Positions 42,469-51,167 of a stretch of 64,000 nucleotides of DNA are shown piece by piece; position 1 is the first letter of the stretch, and each line of letters starts with the position of its first letter. Position numbers and translations under genes: made by a program. This stretch comes from Hyalangium versicolor (GTDB lineage: Bacteria > Myxococcota > Myxococcia > Myxococcales > Myxococcaceae): assembly GCF_020103695.1 (NCBI RefSeq), contig NZ_JAHXBF010000026.1:81393-145392 (forward strand). Reading direction: 5' to 3'. The notes under the pieces were generated by a model, which saw only the letters and a program-made list of their open reading frames with translations, was not told the origin of the DNA and made no database searches.

Positions 42469-43184
42469 GAGCGAGGCACCTCCAGCTCCTCACCGACGAT
42501 CGTCACCTTGCCGGTGAGCGGGGCGATGGTGAGCGTCCACACGTTGTCCCCCTGGCGCACGTACACCTGTGCCTTCTCCGTGTAGCCCTGGGGGAAGAAG
42601 TAGAGATACGCGATGCCCTGATCCACCGCCGTCTTCTGCTGCCGCGTCCACACGGAGACGGAGACGTTGCCCGGCATCTCGTGATCCGAGATCTCCTCGC
42701 CCGTGTAGCTGGAGAAGCGCGCGGCCTGCTCCACGCGGTGCTGCTCCTGCTCCGTCAGGTCCTGCAGGTTGGGCGCGCCGCCGCTGTTGTCGCGGGTGAA
42801 GTTGCGCCGCTCGTCCTTGCCGTGCCGCGCCTCATCCTCCCTCGTGCGGTTCTCGTCCTTGATCGCGCCCTCGCGATCCCTCGCGGTGGTGACGGCGCCC
42901 TCGGCGCACTCGGCGTGGTAGCGCGCGGGCTCCTCGCTCTTCGGAGGCGGCAGCTCGAACACCAGCCGGCACGTCTTCCCGGAGAGCGCCGCCGTGTCGT
43001 AGAGCGAGCGGATGATGCCGGCCAACTCACTCGCCGTCGCCTTGGCCTTGGTGCCGGTGATGGCGCCCACTCCGGCCACCACCGCGGCGAAGAGCACCGC
43101 CGCGATCATCAGCGCGACGGAGATCTCGATGAGCGTCAGGCCTCGCTGGGCCCGGCGCGAACGCCTGAATGCCAGGTTCGTCAT
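42465..43184 (-). CDS. gspH: Type II secretion minor pseudopilin GspH
   Basis: A 239-residue minor pseudopilin, prepilin site QRG^LTLIEISVALMI with Glu+5, then the GspH/FimT-like globular domain. A highly charged insert rich in Arg, Asp and Glu (about 95-130) is not usual for GspH. Overlaps the GspG-like gene by 4 bp and gspI by 4 bp. GspH links the tip complex to the GspG shaft. Confidence 0.88.
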   Translation of the reverse strand: MTNLAFRRSRRAQRGLTLIEISVALMIAAVLFAAVVAGVGAITGTKAKATASELAGIIRSLYDTAALSGKTCRLVFELPPPKSEEPARYHAECAEGAVTTARDREGAIKDENRTREDEARHGKDERRNFTRDNSGGAPNLQDLTEQEQHRVEQAARFSSYTGEEISDHEMPGNVSVSVWTRQQKTAVDQGIAYLYFFPQGYTEKAQVYVRQGDNVWTLTIAPLTGKVTIVGEELEVPRS

Positions 43185-43612
43185 TGCCGGTTCCTCACGA
43201 GTCCACCGCTGCTGATGTCCGCGTTCTCGCCCTCACCCCCGGGCACGCCATCCGCGCCGTACGAGACGACGCCCGTCTTCTGGTTGTTGAACAGGTACAC
43301 GTACGGCCGGCCCCACGGGTCCTGGGGAACGGATGGAATCACCTGCCCGTCGATGAGGGGCTTGAAGCCCTCTTCCTCCGCGGGGAAGCGCCCCATGGTG
43401 CGGTGGTAGACCTTGAAGAAGCCCTCCAGGCGGCGGATCTGCTCCATCGCCAGGCGCTGCTTCGGAGGCAGGCTGAAGTCCGTGGTGATGTACGCCAGCC
43501 CGAAGGCCATCGCCGTGGCGAGCACGCACACGATGACGACCGCGATCCTCCCCGTCCGGGAGGGACGCGCCGCCAGTTCGGGGCTCTGAGAGGAAGCGTG
43601 GTCGGCCATCAT
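43181..43612 (-). CDS. GspG-like protein without a prepilin cleavage site
   Basis: A 143-residue protein. The C-terminal about 85 residues resemble the GspG globular domain, including MGRFPAEEEGFKPL, VPQDPWGRPYVYL and the Ca2+-loop-like SYGADGVPGGEG. The N-terminus, however, is a Ser/Pro/Arg leader and an ordinary hydrophobic helix (about 23-42) with no Gly-Phe-Thr-Leu-Ile-Glu type site. It should not be processed by PilD/GspO and so cannot be a standard pseudopilin. It lies directly after gspG, so it probably arose by duplication. A membrane-anchored GspG mimic or assembly factor is a reasonable guess. Confidence 0.85.
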   Translation of the reverse strand: MMADHASSQSPELAARPSRTGRIAVVIVCVLATAMAFGLAYITTDFSLPPKQRLAMEQIRRLEGFFKVYHRTMGRFPAEEEGFKPLIDGQVIPSVPQDPWGRPYVYLFNNQKTGVVSYGADGVPGGEGENADISSGGLVRNRQ

Positions 43613-43645
43613 GGTTTCAGATCCTCGTGTTCCCGGAGCGGGCGC

Positions 43646-44071
43646 CTACTTCTTCCCCGTGTCCTTGGAGGAGACGTCCGCGTCGCTGCCCTGGCCGCCC
43701 GCGGTGCCGTCCGCGCCGTACGAGGTGATGACGGGCTTGCCGCTCTCGAGCAGGTAGACGTACTCGTTGCCCCAGGGATCCACGGGGATGCGCTCCAGGT
43801 TCTGCGTGTCCACCAGCGCCTTCAGGCCGCTGCCCGTGTCCGGGTACTTGCCCTGCTTGGCGTAGTAGAGCTTCAGAGCGTTCTGGATGTTGCCGATGTC
43901 CAGGCGCGCGGTGTCCCGCTTGGCCTCCTCGAGCTTCGGGATGACGGCCACGCCCACCGCCGCGGCGATGAGCCCGAGGATGGTGATCACCACCATGATC
44001 TCGATCAGGGTCATGCCGCGGTTGCGGCGGCGCTGCTGCTTCTTCGTCTTCTGGCTCTCAGCGTTCTTCAT
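43646..44071 (-). CDS. gspG: Type II secretion major pseudopilin GspG
   Basis: A 141-residue major pseudopilin forming the pseudopilus shaft. The basic Lys/Arg/Gln-rich leader ends at a prepilin site NRG^MTLIEIMVVITI with Glu+5. The globular part has the GspG signature DPWGNEYVYL and the Ca2+-binding C-terminal loop SYGADGTAGGQG..DAD. Preceded by the 50-residue small ORF. Confidence 0.95.
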   Translation of the reverse strand: MKNAESQKTKKQQRRRNRGMTLIEIMVVITILGLIAAAVGVAVIPKLEEAKRDTARLDIGNIQNALKLYYAKQGKYPDTGSGLKALVDTQNLERIPVDPWGNEYVYLLESGKPVITSYGADGTAGGQGSDADVSSKDTGKK

Positions 44072-44132
44072 AGGTCTGTCTTCCTCGAATGACTTTCTGG
44101 CAGGCCCCAGGGCCTCGCCGGAGTCGTTTCTG

Positions 44133-44285
44133 TCAGGGCACGCCCTGCATGGCGTTCGCGGCCGGCGCGTGAGCCTCGGAGTCCGAAGCGTAGAGCGCCA
44201 CTCCCACGGCCAGCAGGGCCGCGGCCAGTGTCACCATGGCAGCCAGGGTGACGCGTTGAACCCACCGGTCGAGCGTGTCGTTCAT
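44133..44285 (-). CDS. Small single-helix membrane protein between gspF and gspG
   Basis: A 50-residue ORF starting MNDTLDRWVQRV, with one hydrophobic segment (about 13-32, Ala/Leu/Val rich) and a short polar tail ending MQGVP. The ATG at 44285 has GGAGGG six bases upstream, and it sits 13 bp after the gspF stop in the same direction. Good ribosome site, position and membrane helix argue that it is translated. I know no family for it. It may be a small T2SS accessory or platform peptide. Confidence 0.72.
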   Translation of the reverse strand: MNDTLDRWVQRVTLAAMVTLAAALLAVGVALYASDSEAHAPAANAMQGVP

Positions 44286-44298
44286 TCCCATCCCTCCG

Positions 44299-45555
44299 TC
44301 AGTGGATGACCGAGTTCACCTGCAGGATTGGCAGCAGGATCGAGAAGGCTACGAATGCAATCACCGCGCCCATGAACACGATGAGGATGGGCTCCATCAG
44401 CGAGGTGAGGGCGCCGATGCGCACGTTCACCTGCGTCTCGTAGCTGTCCGCCACGGAGATGAGCATGTCTTCCAGCTGACCCGAGCGCTCACCGATGGAC
44501 ACCATGTGGTACACGAGCGGAGGAAACTCGCCCGAGCGCTTGAGCGGGTTGGCGATGCTCTCTCCCTCGCGGATGGAGTCGCGCGCCTTCTCCACCACGT
44601 CGGACAGCACGGAGTTGGTGATGATGGCCTTGACGATGTCCATGGCGGCCAGCAGGGGCACGCCGCTCTTGAGCAGCGTGGCCAGCGTGCGCGCGAAGCG
44701 GGAGATGGCCAGCAGCCGCACCAGGCTGCCGAACACGGGCGCCTTGAGCGCGAACCGATCCCACTTGGGCTTGCCAGCGGGGCTGCGGAAGTAGCGCGCT
44801 GTCAGGACGAAGAAGAGGATCAGACTGGGGAAGATGATGAACCACCAGTTCTGCAGCAGGTTGCTCGTCGCGATGAGGATCCGCGTGGGCAGGGGCAGGG
44901 TGGCCTTCATGGTGTCGAAGATCTTCGTCACCTTGGGCACCACCACCACCATGAGCAGCACGAGGATGCCACCGCCCACCAGGACCATGATGGCGGGGTA
45001 GAGCATGGTGCCGATGATCTTCTGTCGCAGCCGGGCCTGGCTCTCGGTGAAGTCCGCCAGCCGCAGCAGCACCGCGTCCAGCGCTCCCGAGGCCTCGCCC
45101 GCTCGCACCATGTTCACGTACAGCGAGCCGAAGATCTTCTGGTGCTGGCCCAGAGCGTCCGCCAGCGACGAACCCTCGTTCACCCGCTGCTTCACATCCG
45201 ACAGCACGCGCTTGAGGCGCTCCTTCTCCACCTGGTCCACCAGGGCGGTGAGCGACTCCACCAGGGTGACGCCCGCGCCCAGCAGCGTGGCCAACTGGCG
45301 CGTGGTGATGGCGATGTCGTCCGTGTTGATGCGGCCGCCCGCCAGCTTGCGGATGTCGATGTCGCGAGCGGCGACTGCGGCGCCCGCCCCCTTTCGCACC
45401 GCGCCCCGGCTGCCCTCGGCCTGACCCAGCACGTCCGTGAGGAAGATGCCGTCCTTGCGCAGCTGTGCCCGCAGCGTCTTGGGCGATTCCGCCTCGAGCA
45501 GACCCTTCACGGTCTTGCCCGCGTTGTTGAGACCTCTGTATTCGAAGACCGGCAT
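44299..45555 (-). CDS. gspF: Type II secretion inner-membrane protein GspF
   Basis: A 418-residue polytopic protein with the GspF/PilC architecture: two homologous T2SSF helical domains, with about three transmembrane helices near 180-195, 230-250 and 385-405. It forms the platform core that GspE acts on. It lies 38 bp after gspE, and that gap contains a hairpin. Confidence 0.95.
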   Translation of the reverse strand: MPVFEYRGLNNAGKTVKGLLEAESPKTLRAQLRKDGIFLTDVLGQAEGSRGAVRKGAGAAVAARDIDIRKLAGGRINTDDIAITTRQLATLLGAGVTLVESLTALVDQVEKERLKRVLSDVKQRVNEGSSLADALGQHQKIFGSLYVNMVRAGEASGALDAVLLRLADFTESQARLRQKIIGTMLYPAIMVLVGGGILVLLMVVVVPKVTKIFDTMKATLPLPTRILIATSNLLQNWWFIIFPSLILFFVLTARYFRSPAGKPKWDRFALKAPVFGSLVRLLAISRFARTLATLLKSGVPLLAAMDIVKAIITNSVLSDVVEKARDSIREGESIANPLKRSGEFPPLVYHMVSIGERSGQLEDMLISVADSYETQVNVRIGALTSLMEPILIVFMGAVIAFVAFSILLPILQVNSVIH

Positions 45556-45570
45556 GGTGACTCACCCCCA

Positions 45571-45588
45571 GCCCCTCATTCGAGGGGC
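45571..45588 (-). other. Intercistronic hairpin between gspE and gspF
   Basis: GCCCCTC (45571-45577) and GAGGGGC (45582-45588) form a perfect 7-bp stem with a four-base loop, 5 bp after the gspE stop. No T run follows, so it more likely tunes mRNA stability or partial readthrough than ends transcription. Confidence 0.5.
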
Positions 45589-45593
45589 GGTGG

Positions 45594-47411
45594 TTAGATG
45601 TCCTCCTGAGTGATGCTGAGGACTTCGGCGATGGTCGTCTCTCCCAGGGCCACCTTGCGCGCGCCATCCTCCAGCAGGGTGAGCATGCCCTTGCCGAGCG
45701 CGGCCTTCTTGATGGTGGACGCGTCCACGTTCTTCAGCACCAACTGGCGCACGTCGTCGTCCACCATCAACAGCTCGTAGATGCCCGTACGGCCGCGGTA
45801 GCCGGTGCGGTTGCAGTTGGGGCAGCCCGCGGCCTTGTAGATCCTGTCCGTGCCGTAGCGCTGCTTGAAGGTGGCGCGCGTGTGGGTCAGCTCCTTCATC
45901 TCGTCATCCGTGGGCGAGTACTGCACGCGGCAGTCCGGGCACACACGGCGAACGAGGCGCTGCGCCAGGATGGCCGTGAGTGACGAGGCCACGAGGAAGG
46001 GCTCCACGCCCATGTCCACCAGACGGGTGACGGCGCCGGCCGCGTCGTTGGTGTGCACCGTGGAGAGCACCAGGTGGCCCGTGAGGGAAGCCTGGATGGC
46101 GATCTCCGCCGTCTCCTTGTCGCGGATTTCGCCGACCATGATGACGTCCGGGTCCTGGCGGAGGAAGGCGCGCAGCCCCTGGGCGAACGTCAACCCGATC
46201 TTCGGGTTGATGGCCATCTGGCCAATGCCCTTGAGCTGGTACTCCACCGGATCCTCGACGGTGAGGATGTTCAGGTCCGGCGTGTTGATCTTCGACAGGC
46301 CGCCGTACAGCGTCGTCGTCTTTCCGGAGCCCGTGGGGCCGGTGACGAGGATGATGCCGTGCGAGCGCTTGATGACGGCCTCCATCCCCGCCAGCGTGTG
46401 CTGGGCCATGCCGATCTCCGACAAGTCCAGCAGCGTGGCGTTCTTGTCCAACAGACGCATGACGATGCGCTCGCCATAGGACGTCGGGATGGTGGACAGA
46501 CGGATGTCGATGTCACGGCCGGCCAGCTTGATGCGGATGCGGCCGTCCTGAGGCAGACGCTTCTCGGCGATGTTCAGGTGCCCCATCACCTTGACGCGGC
46601 TGACGATGGAGTTCTGGTAGCGCTTGGGAGGCTTGATGACCTCCTGGAGCACGCCGTCCACGCGGAAGCGCACCATGAGCTCGCGCTCCATGGGCTCGAT
46701 GTGGATATCGCTCGCGCGCTCCTTGGCGGCGCGGAAGAGCACCGAGTTCACCAGCCGGATGACGGGCGCTTCGTCATCCGTGTCCAACAGATCCTTGGGC
46801 TCCTCCAGCTCGTGCGCCAGCGAGTCCAGATCCGTGGCCTCCATCTCGTCCACGAGCTGCTCGGCCTCGTTGATGGACCTGTCGTACACGCTGTTGATGG
46901 CGTCCACGATGGTGGAGGCCAAGGCGATGCGCGTGTCCAGCGGCGCGCCCAGCAGCATGCGCGCGTGGTCCATGGCCGCGGTGTCCAGCGGATCAGCCAC
47001 GGCGATGGCGATGGAGTCGTCCTTCTGCAGGGACAGGGGGATGATCTTCGCCTGCTTGGCGAAGTTGATGGGGACCTTCTTGACGAGCTCCGGGTCCACC
47101 TCCTCCACGAAGATGCGCTGGAGGTAGGGCAGATCCAACTGCAGCCCGAGCGCCTTGGCCACGTCCTCCTCGGACACGATCTTCAGCCCGACGAGCACCT
47201 CGCCCAACCTGCCGCCCTTCTCCGCTTGAGCGGCGAGCCCCTCTTGCAGCTTCTCCTCGGTGAGCCCCGCGGTGGCGCGGAGGATCTCCCCGAGGGGACG
47301 GCCGGACAGGAAGGCCGGGCCGTGCGAGACGACATGGGTGGCGTCGTTGCGCGGCGGAGCCTCGGAGGGCTGGGCGGCGTTGGCGTTGGTGGCGTCGGTG
47401 ATCACGTTCAT
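45594..47411 (-). CDS. gspE: Type II secretion ATPase GspE
   Basis: A 605-residue secretion ATPase that powers pseudopilus assembly. N-terminal N1 domain (about 35-180) contacts GspL. The core holds Walker A GPTGSGKTT (358-366), an Asp box, a Walker B region around VIMVGEIRD, and a tetracysteine zinc motif at Cys491, Cys494, Cys530 and Cys533. It overlaps the gspD 3' end by 4 bp. Confidence 0.96.
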   Translation of the reverse strand: MNVITDATNANAAQPSEAPPRNDATHVVSHGPAFLSGRPLGEILRATAGLTEEKLQEGLAAQAEKGGRLGEVLVGLKIVSEEDVAKALGLQLDLPYLQRIFVEEVDPELVKKVPINFAKQAKIIPLSLQKDDSIAIAVADPLDTAAMDHARMLLGAPLDTRIALASTIVDAINSVYDRSINEAEQLVDEMEATDLDSLAHELEEPKDLLDTDDEAPVIRLVNSVLFRAAKERASDIHIEPMERELMVRFRVDGVLQEVIKPPKRYQNSIVSRVKVMGHLNIAEKRLPQDGRIRIKLAGRDIDIRLSTIPTSYGERIVMRLLDKNATLLDLSEIGMAQHTLAGMEAVIKRSHGIILVTGPTGSGKTTTLYGGLSKINTPDLNILTVEDPVEYQLKGIGQMAINPKIGLTFAQGLRAFLRQDPDVIMVGEIRDKETAEIAIQASLTGHLVLSTVHTNDAAGAVTRLVDMGVEPFLVASSLTAILAQRLVRRVCPDCRVQYSPTDDEMKELTHTRATFKQRYGTDRIYKAAGCPNCNRTGYRGRTGIYELLMVDDDVRQLVLKNVDASTIKKAALGKGMLTLLEDGARKVALGETTIAEVLSITQEDI

Positions 47412-50020
47412 GGGGCTCTCATCCCCTCGCCAGCGGTGTCAGGCTGGGTTCGCAGCCTCTCAGGGGAGTCCGGCGGGGGCACTGATCCCTCCGAACCCTG
47501 GGGAGGCTGCGGGACTTCCCGGACGTCCGGCCCCGTGTCCACTCCGGGTGTATTTCCCGAGGGCGGCATGGTCTGCGGAGCCTGCTCGACCGGCGCGGGA
47601 GCGGGCGACTGGGGCGCCGGCGAGGAGGAGGGTGGCTGGGTGGTGCCCTGGCCAGCGGGCTTGATGACGCGCTCGCCGGGCATGCCCGGGCCGCCGTTCT
47701 CCACTCGCTGCTGCTCGCGCAGCATGGCCTGGTTCATCCGCGACAGCGGGCCCGGCTTGCGGCTGAAGTCCACCGCCACGTCGTAGCCCGGCACCTGCCC
47801 GTAGAACTCCTCCACGAACTGCTGCCGCTCGCGCATCTTGCGCTCGAAGATGGTGCGGAAGTCCGTCTGGTCCTTGATGATGTAGGGCGTCAGGAACAGC
47901 AGCAGGTTCGTCTTCGTCTTCTTGTACGTCGTCTGGCGGAACAGGTGGCCGAGGAGGGGCACGTCTCCCAGCACCGGCACCTTGGCGACGGACTCGATGG
48001 TGCGGTCCTGCATGATGCCGCCGATGACGACCGTCTCCTGATCCTTGGCCACCACCGTCGTCTTCGCGCTGCGCTTGGAGGTGGTGGGGCCGAGCACTGG
48101 ATCGCTGGAGGCGATCTCCTCCGTCTGCTCGGTGATGACGAGGCGGATGTAGTCGCTCTCGTTGATCTGCGGCTTGACGGTGAGCTTGAGCTCCACGTTC
48201 TGGCGGGAGATGGGGGCGAAGAGCGAGCCCAGGCCGCCGAGGCTGCCCAGCAGGGAGTTGGCGGTGGTACCGGTGGTGCCGGTGGTGCCCAGGCCCCCGC
48301 CCAGCGAGCTGGGGGAGAAGCCGGCCTGGAACGGCACGTTCTGGCCCACGGTGATCTCCGCCTCCTCGTTGTCGCTGGTGAGGATGTGCGGCGTGGAGAG
48401 CACGTTCACGTCCGAGCTCTGCTGCAGCGCGTGCAGCACCACGCCGAAGGCGGGGATGTCGATGCCCAGCTTCTGCAGCTCGGGGATGACGGGGCCCTGC
48501 AGGCCGGCCAGGAAGCCGCCGAAGCTGGCCAGGTTCGCCAGCGAGAAGGAGGGCGGCAGGCCCTGCGAGGTGTACTTGGTGCCGAACAGGCCCGGTACCG
48601 CGCCCTGATCCGTGTTCAGCTTGTAGCCGCTGTGGAAGTTGATCCCGAACTCGGAGTTCCGGTCCAGGTTGACCTCCATGATGACGGCCTCGACGAAGAC
48701 CTGGCGACGGGGAATGTCCAACTGCTCGATGACGCGGACGATGTTCTTGAAGTCCGACTGGCTGGCGACGATCACCAGCGCGTTGGTGGACTTGTCCGCG
48801 GAGATCTTCACCTCGCCGGAGAACAGCTCGGCGGCCACCGGCTGGTTGCGCGCGATGCCCGCGGGCGGCTGCGGCTGCGGCGTGCGCGGGCGGTTGGCGG
48901 TGCCCTGCGCCAGCGTCTGCAGCGTGCTCGCCAACTCCTCGGCGTCAGCGTTCTCCAAAGGGTAGACGTTGATGCGGCCTCCCGCCTCCGTGGGCACGTC
49001 CACCTCGCGGACGATCTGCTGGATGCGATCGAAGGCGGCCGGGCTGGCCACGATGATGAGCTTGTTGGTGCGCTCGTCCGGGATGATCTGCGACAGCGTC
49101 ACCGCGCCACCGCTCTCCTGGCCCGAGACACCAGGACCCACGGGCTCGCCGGGAGGGGGCGCGCCGGGGGAAACGCTGGGCACGAAGCCACCCGTGCGCT
49201 GGCCGGGGCGCGACGCCTTGGCCTCGAAGAGCTTCTGCACCGTGGTGGCCACCTCCTGCGCGGTGGCGAACTGCACCTGGATGACGCGCAGCTCATCGCT
49301 CGAGGCCCGCGTGTCCAACTGATCGATGATGCGCTCCAGGCGGTGCATGTTGGAGCCCACGTCGTTCACGATAACCGTGTCCGGCGGGTACGGGATGGTG
49401 TCGCCGTCCTTGGACACCAGCTGCTGGAGCACACCGCGCAGCGGCTCCACCTCCACGTACTTGATCTTGAAGAGCTTGGTCACCATCTGCTCGTTCATCG
49501 TGTACTGCTCGTTGCCGTCCACGATGGTCGGGATGGGGTTCTGCTTCGCCGAGCGCTTGTCAACGATCTTCAGGAAGCGCCCGTGCGGGTAGACGGACAA
49601 CCCGTTGGCGTCTAACGCCGCGAGGAAGGCGGCGTAGAACTGGTCCGCGTCCACCTCCACCCGCCCGTTCTCCGGACCGATGATGGAGATCTTCCCGCGG
49701 ACGTTCTCCGGGAGGATGAACGTCTTGCAGGTGGCGTCCGAGACGGTCTGCACCAGCTTCTCGATGTCCACCTTGTCGAAGTAGATGCCGTAGCGCGCGC
49801 GGCGCCGGGCCTCCTCACAGGTGGGCGTGTTGCGGCCCTCGCCCTTCGGGGCGCCTTCGCCGGAGGCGGCGACGTTGCTGGAGGGCTGCGGGGTGATCTG
49901 CCGATCACCGCCCGGAGCGGGAGCTCCAGCGGGAGGGCCAACGGGGCGGCGCTGAGCGTAGGCGGGCGAGGTGGCCAGCGCCAGGCACAGCAGGAGCGAC
50001 CAGGGCGAGAGCGTCTTCAT
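47408..50020 (-). CDS. gspD: Type II secretion secretin GspD
   Basis: An 870-residue outer-membrane secretin. The signal peptide (about 1-22, ending AYA) is followed by the N0 domain (about 75-160), N1-N3 repeats and the C-terminal secretin domain with VPVLGDVPLLGHLFR. Some inter-domain linkers are long and Gly/Pro-rich. A Pro/Gln-rich tail of about 100 residues after the barrel is unusual and could bind a pilotin or other partner. It forms the export channel. It lies 21 bp after gspC. Confidence 0.96.
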   Translation of the reverse strand: MKTLSPWSLLLCLALATSPAYAQRRPVGPPAGAPAPGGDRQITPQPSSNVAASGEGAPKGEGRNTPTCEEARRRARYGIYFDKVDIEKLVQTVSDATCKTFILPENVRGKISIIGPENGRVEVDADQFYAAFLAALDANGLSVYPHGRFLKIVDKRSAKQNPIPTIVDGNEQYTMNEQMVTKLFKIKYVEVEPLRGVLQQLVSKDGDTIPYPPDTVIVNDVGSNMHRLERIIDQLDTRASSDELRVIQVQFATAQEVATTVQKLFEAKASRPGQRTGGFVPSVSPGAPPPGEPVGPGVSGQESGGAVTLSQIIPDERTNKLIIVASPAAFDRIQQIVREVDVPTEAGGRINVYPLENADAEELASTLQTLAQGTANRPRTPQPQPPAGIARNQPVAAELFSGEVKISADKSTNALVIVASQSDFKNIVRVIEQLDIPRRQVFVEAVIMEVNLDRNSEFGINFHSGYKLNTDQGAVPGLFGTKYTSQGLPPSFSLANLASFGGFLAGLQGPVIPELQKLGIDIPAFGVVLHALQQSSDVNVLSTPHILTSDNEEAEITVGQNVPFQAGFSPSSLGGGLGTTGTTGTTANSLLGSLGGLGSLFAPISRQNVELKLTVKPQINESDYIRLVITEQTEEIASSDPVLGPTTSKRSAKTTVVAKDQETVVIGGIMQDRTIESVAKVPVLGDVPLLGHLFRQTTYKKTKTNLLLFLTPYIIKDQTDFRTIFERKMRERQQFVEEFYGQVPGYDVAVDFSRKPGPLSRMNQAMLREQQRVENGGPGMPGERVIKPAGQGTTQPPSSSPAPQSPAPAPVEQAPQTMPPSGNTPGVDTGPDVREVPQPPQGSEGSVPPPDSPERLRTQPDTAGEGMRAP

Positions 50021-50041
50021 GGAAGGGCTTGCACTGCGGGG

Positions 50042-50965
50042 TTAACGGACGTTGTACGTCTTGCGGATCGGCGCGCCGTTGCGCTCGATCTCGATCTCGA
50101 TGCGAGAGGATTCCTTCAGCTTCGAGTAGACCTCGAGCGCCTTCTCGGGGCTGTTCAGGTCGAAGCCGTTGATGCGGCGGATGACGTCGCCGTTCTGGAC
50201 GCCAATCTTCGAATAGATGGAGTCCGGGCGGATGGAGAAGAGCTTGAAGCCCTGGGCCTGTCCGTCCTTGAAGGCGGGGACGATGCGCGCCTGCATGGCC
50301 ACCTCGTTGAGGTTGGCCAGCGTCTTGTCGATCTCTCCGCGCGGCACCTCGTACTCGTTCTCGCTGGTGGCGCGGATGCCGGTGCCCAGGCCGTTGTTGG
50401 GCGGAGGGGTGGCCGCGGCGACCGCGGGCGGCGGCGTGAAGGTGGGCGCGGGCGCGCTGCCGTCTCCCGGCTGGCCGTCGATGAACTCCTTGCGGCCATT
50501 GTTGATGATGATGACCCGCTCGCGCTGGATGTCGATGATCTCCGCGTTCTGGATGCGGTCACCCACCATGTACGTCTGCGAGCGCTGGGAGACCATGTCC
50601 TGCACGGAGGCGAAGGACCAGTACTTGTCCACGGAGACCAGCGTGCCGAGCAGCTTCACCCGCAGGCCGCTCTTCACCGGATCAGCGTTGTCGTCCACGG
50701 GCGCTGGAGAGGAGGGCTCCTGCACCACGGGCTCGGGCTCGGGGATCTTGATGCCCGTGAGCCGCGACAGGCTCTCCAGCTCCAGGGAGGCGAGCTTCTC
50801 CGCCTCCTGGGCGTGTTGAGGGGAGCGGGGCGCCACGGCCAGAGACGGCCCCGGGGCCACGAGCGTCTCCACTCGCAGGTTCACCGTGCGCATCACCAGC
50901 CAGGCGACGAGCAGGATGAACACGAGGTTCACGGCCCAGAAGTATTTGCGGAAGAGGAGTTCCAT
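50042..50965 (-). CDS. gspC: Type II secretion protein GspC
   Basis: A 307-residue bitopic inner-membrane protein: short cytoplasmic start, helix at about 10-28, a periplasmic HR domain (about 105-155; GLRVKLLGTLV) that contacts GspD N0, a Pro/Ala linker and a C-terminal PDZ domain (about 225-300; IGVQNGDVIRRING) implicated in substrate selection. It is the first gene of the operon, 30 bp downstream of a sigma-54 promoter. Confidence 0.94.
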   Translation of the reverse strand: MELLFRKYFWAVNLVFILLVAWLVMRTVNLRVETLVAPGPSLAVAPRSPQHAQEAEKLASLELESLSRLTGIKIPEPEPVVQEPSSPAPVDDNADPVKSGLRVKLLGTLVSVDKYWSFASVQDMVSQRSQTYMVGDRIQNAEIIDIQRERVIIINNGRKEFIDGQPGDGSAPAPTFTPPPAVAAATPPPNNGLGTGIRATSENEYEVPRGEIDKTLANLNEVAMQARIVPAFKDGQAQGFKLFSIRPDSIYSKIGVQNGDVIRRINGFDLNSPEKALEVYSKLKESSRIEIEIERNGAPIRKTYNVR

Positions 50966-50994
50966 CGTGCGTCCAGGGATACGAAGCGGGATTG

Positions 50995-51010
50995 AGCAAG
51001 CGAAGTGCCA
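50995..51010 (-). promoter_or_regulatory. Sigma-54 (-24/-12) promoter of the gsp operon
   Basis: The minus strand reads TGGCAC-TTCGC-TTGCT (51010 to 50995), a full match to the sigma-54 consensus with correct GG-N10-GC spacing. Transcription would start about 12 bp further on, roughly 20 bp before the gspC ATG. An NtrC-type activator gene lies immediately upstream, on the same strand. Confidence 0.85.
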
Positions 51011-51167
51011 CCCGAGGGGCAGCGTACAACCCGAGGCCTACGGCCAAGTGCGCGAAATTATTCCGGGTAGGACCTACACCGGGGAGAGGCTGCCATGGGG
51101 CTCCGACGCGGCGGACAATTTGTCAAAACCGGGCGGGGGAGGGTGTGACGGGCTGTCATTCGCCGCG

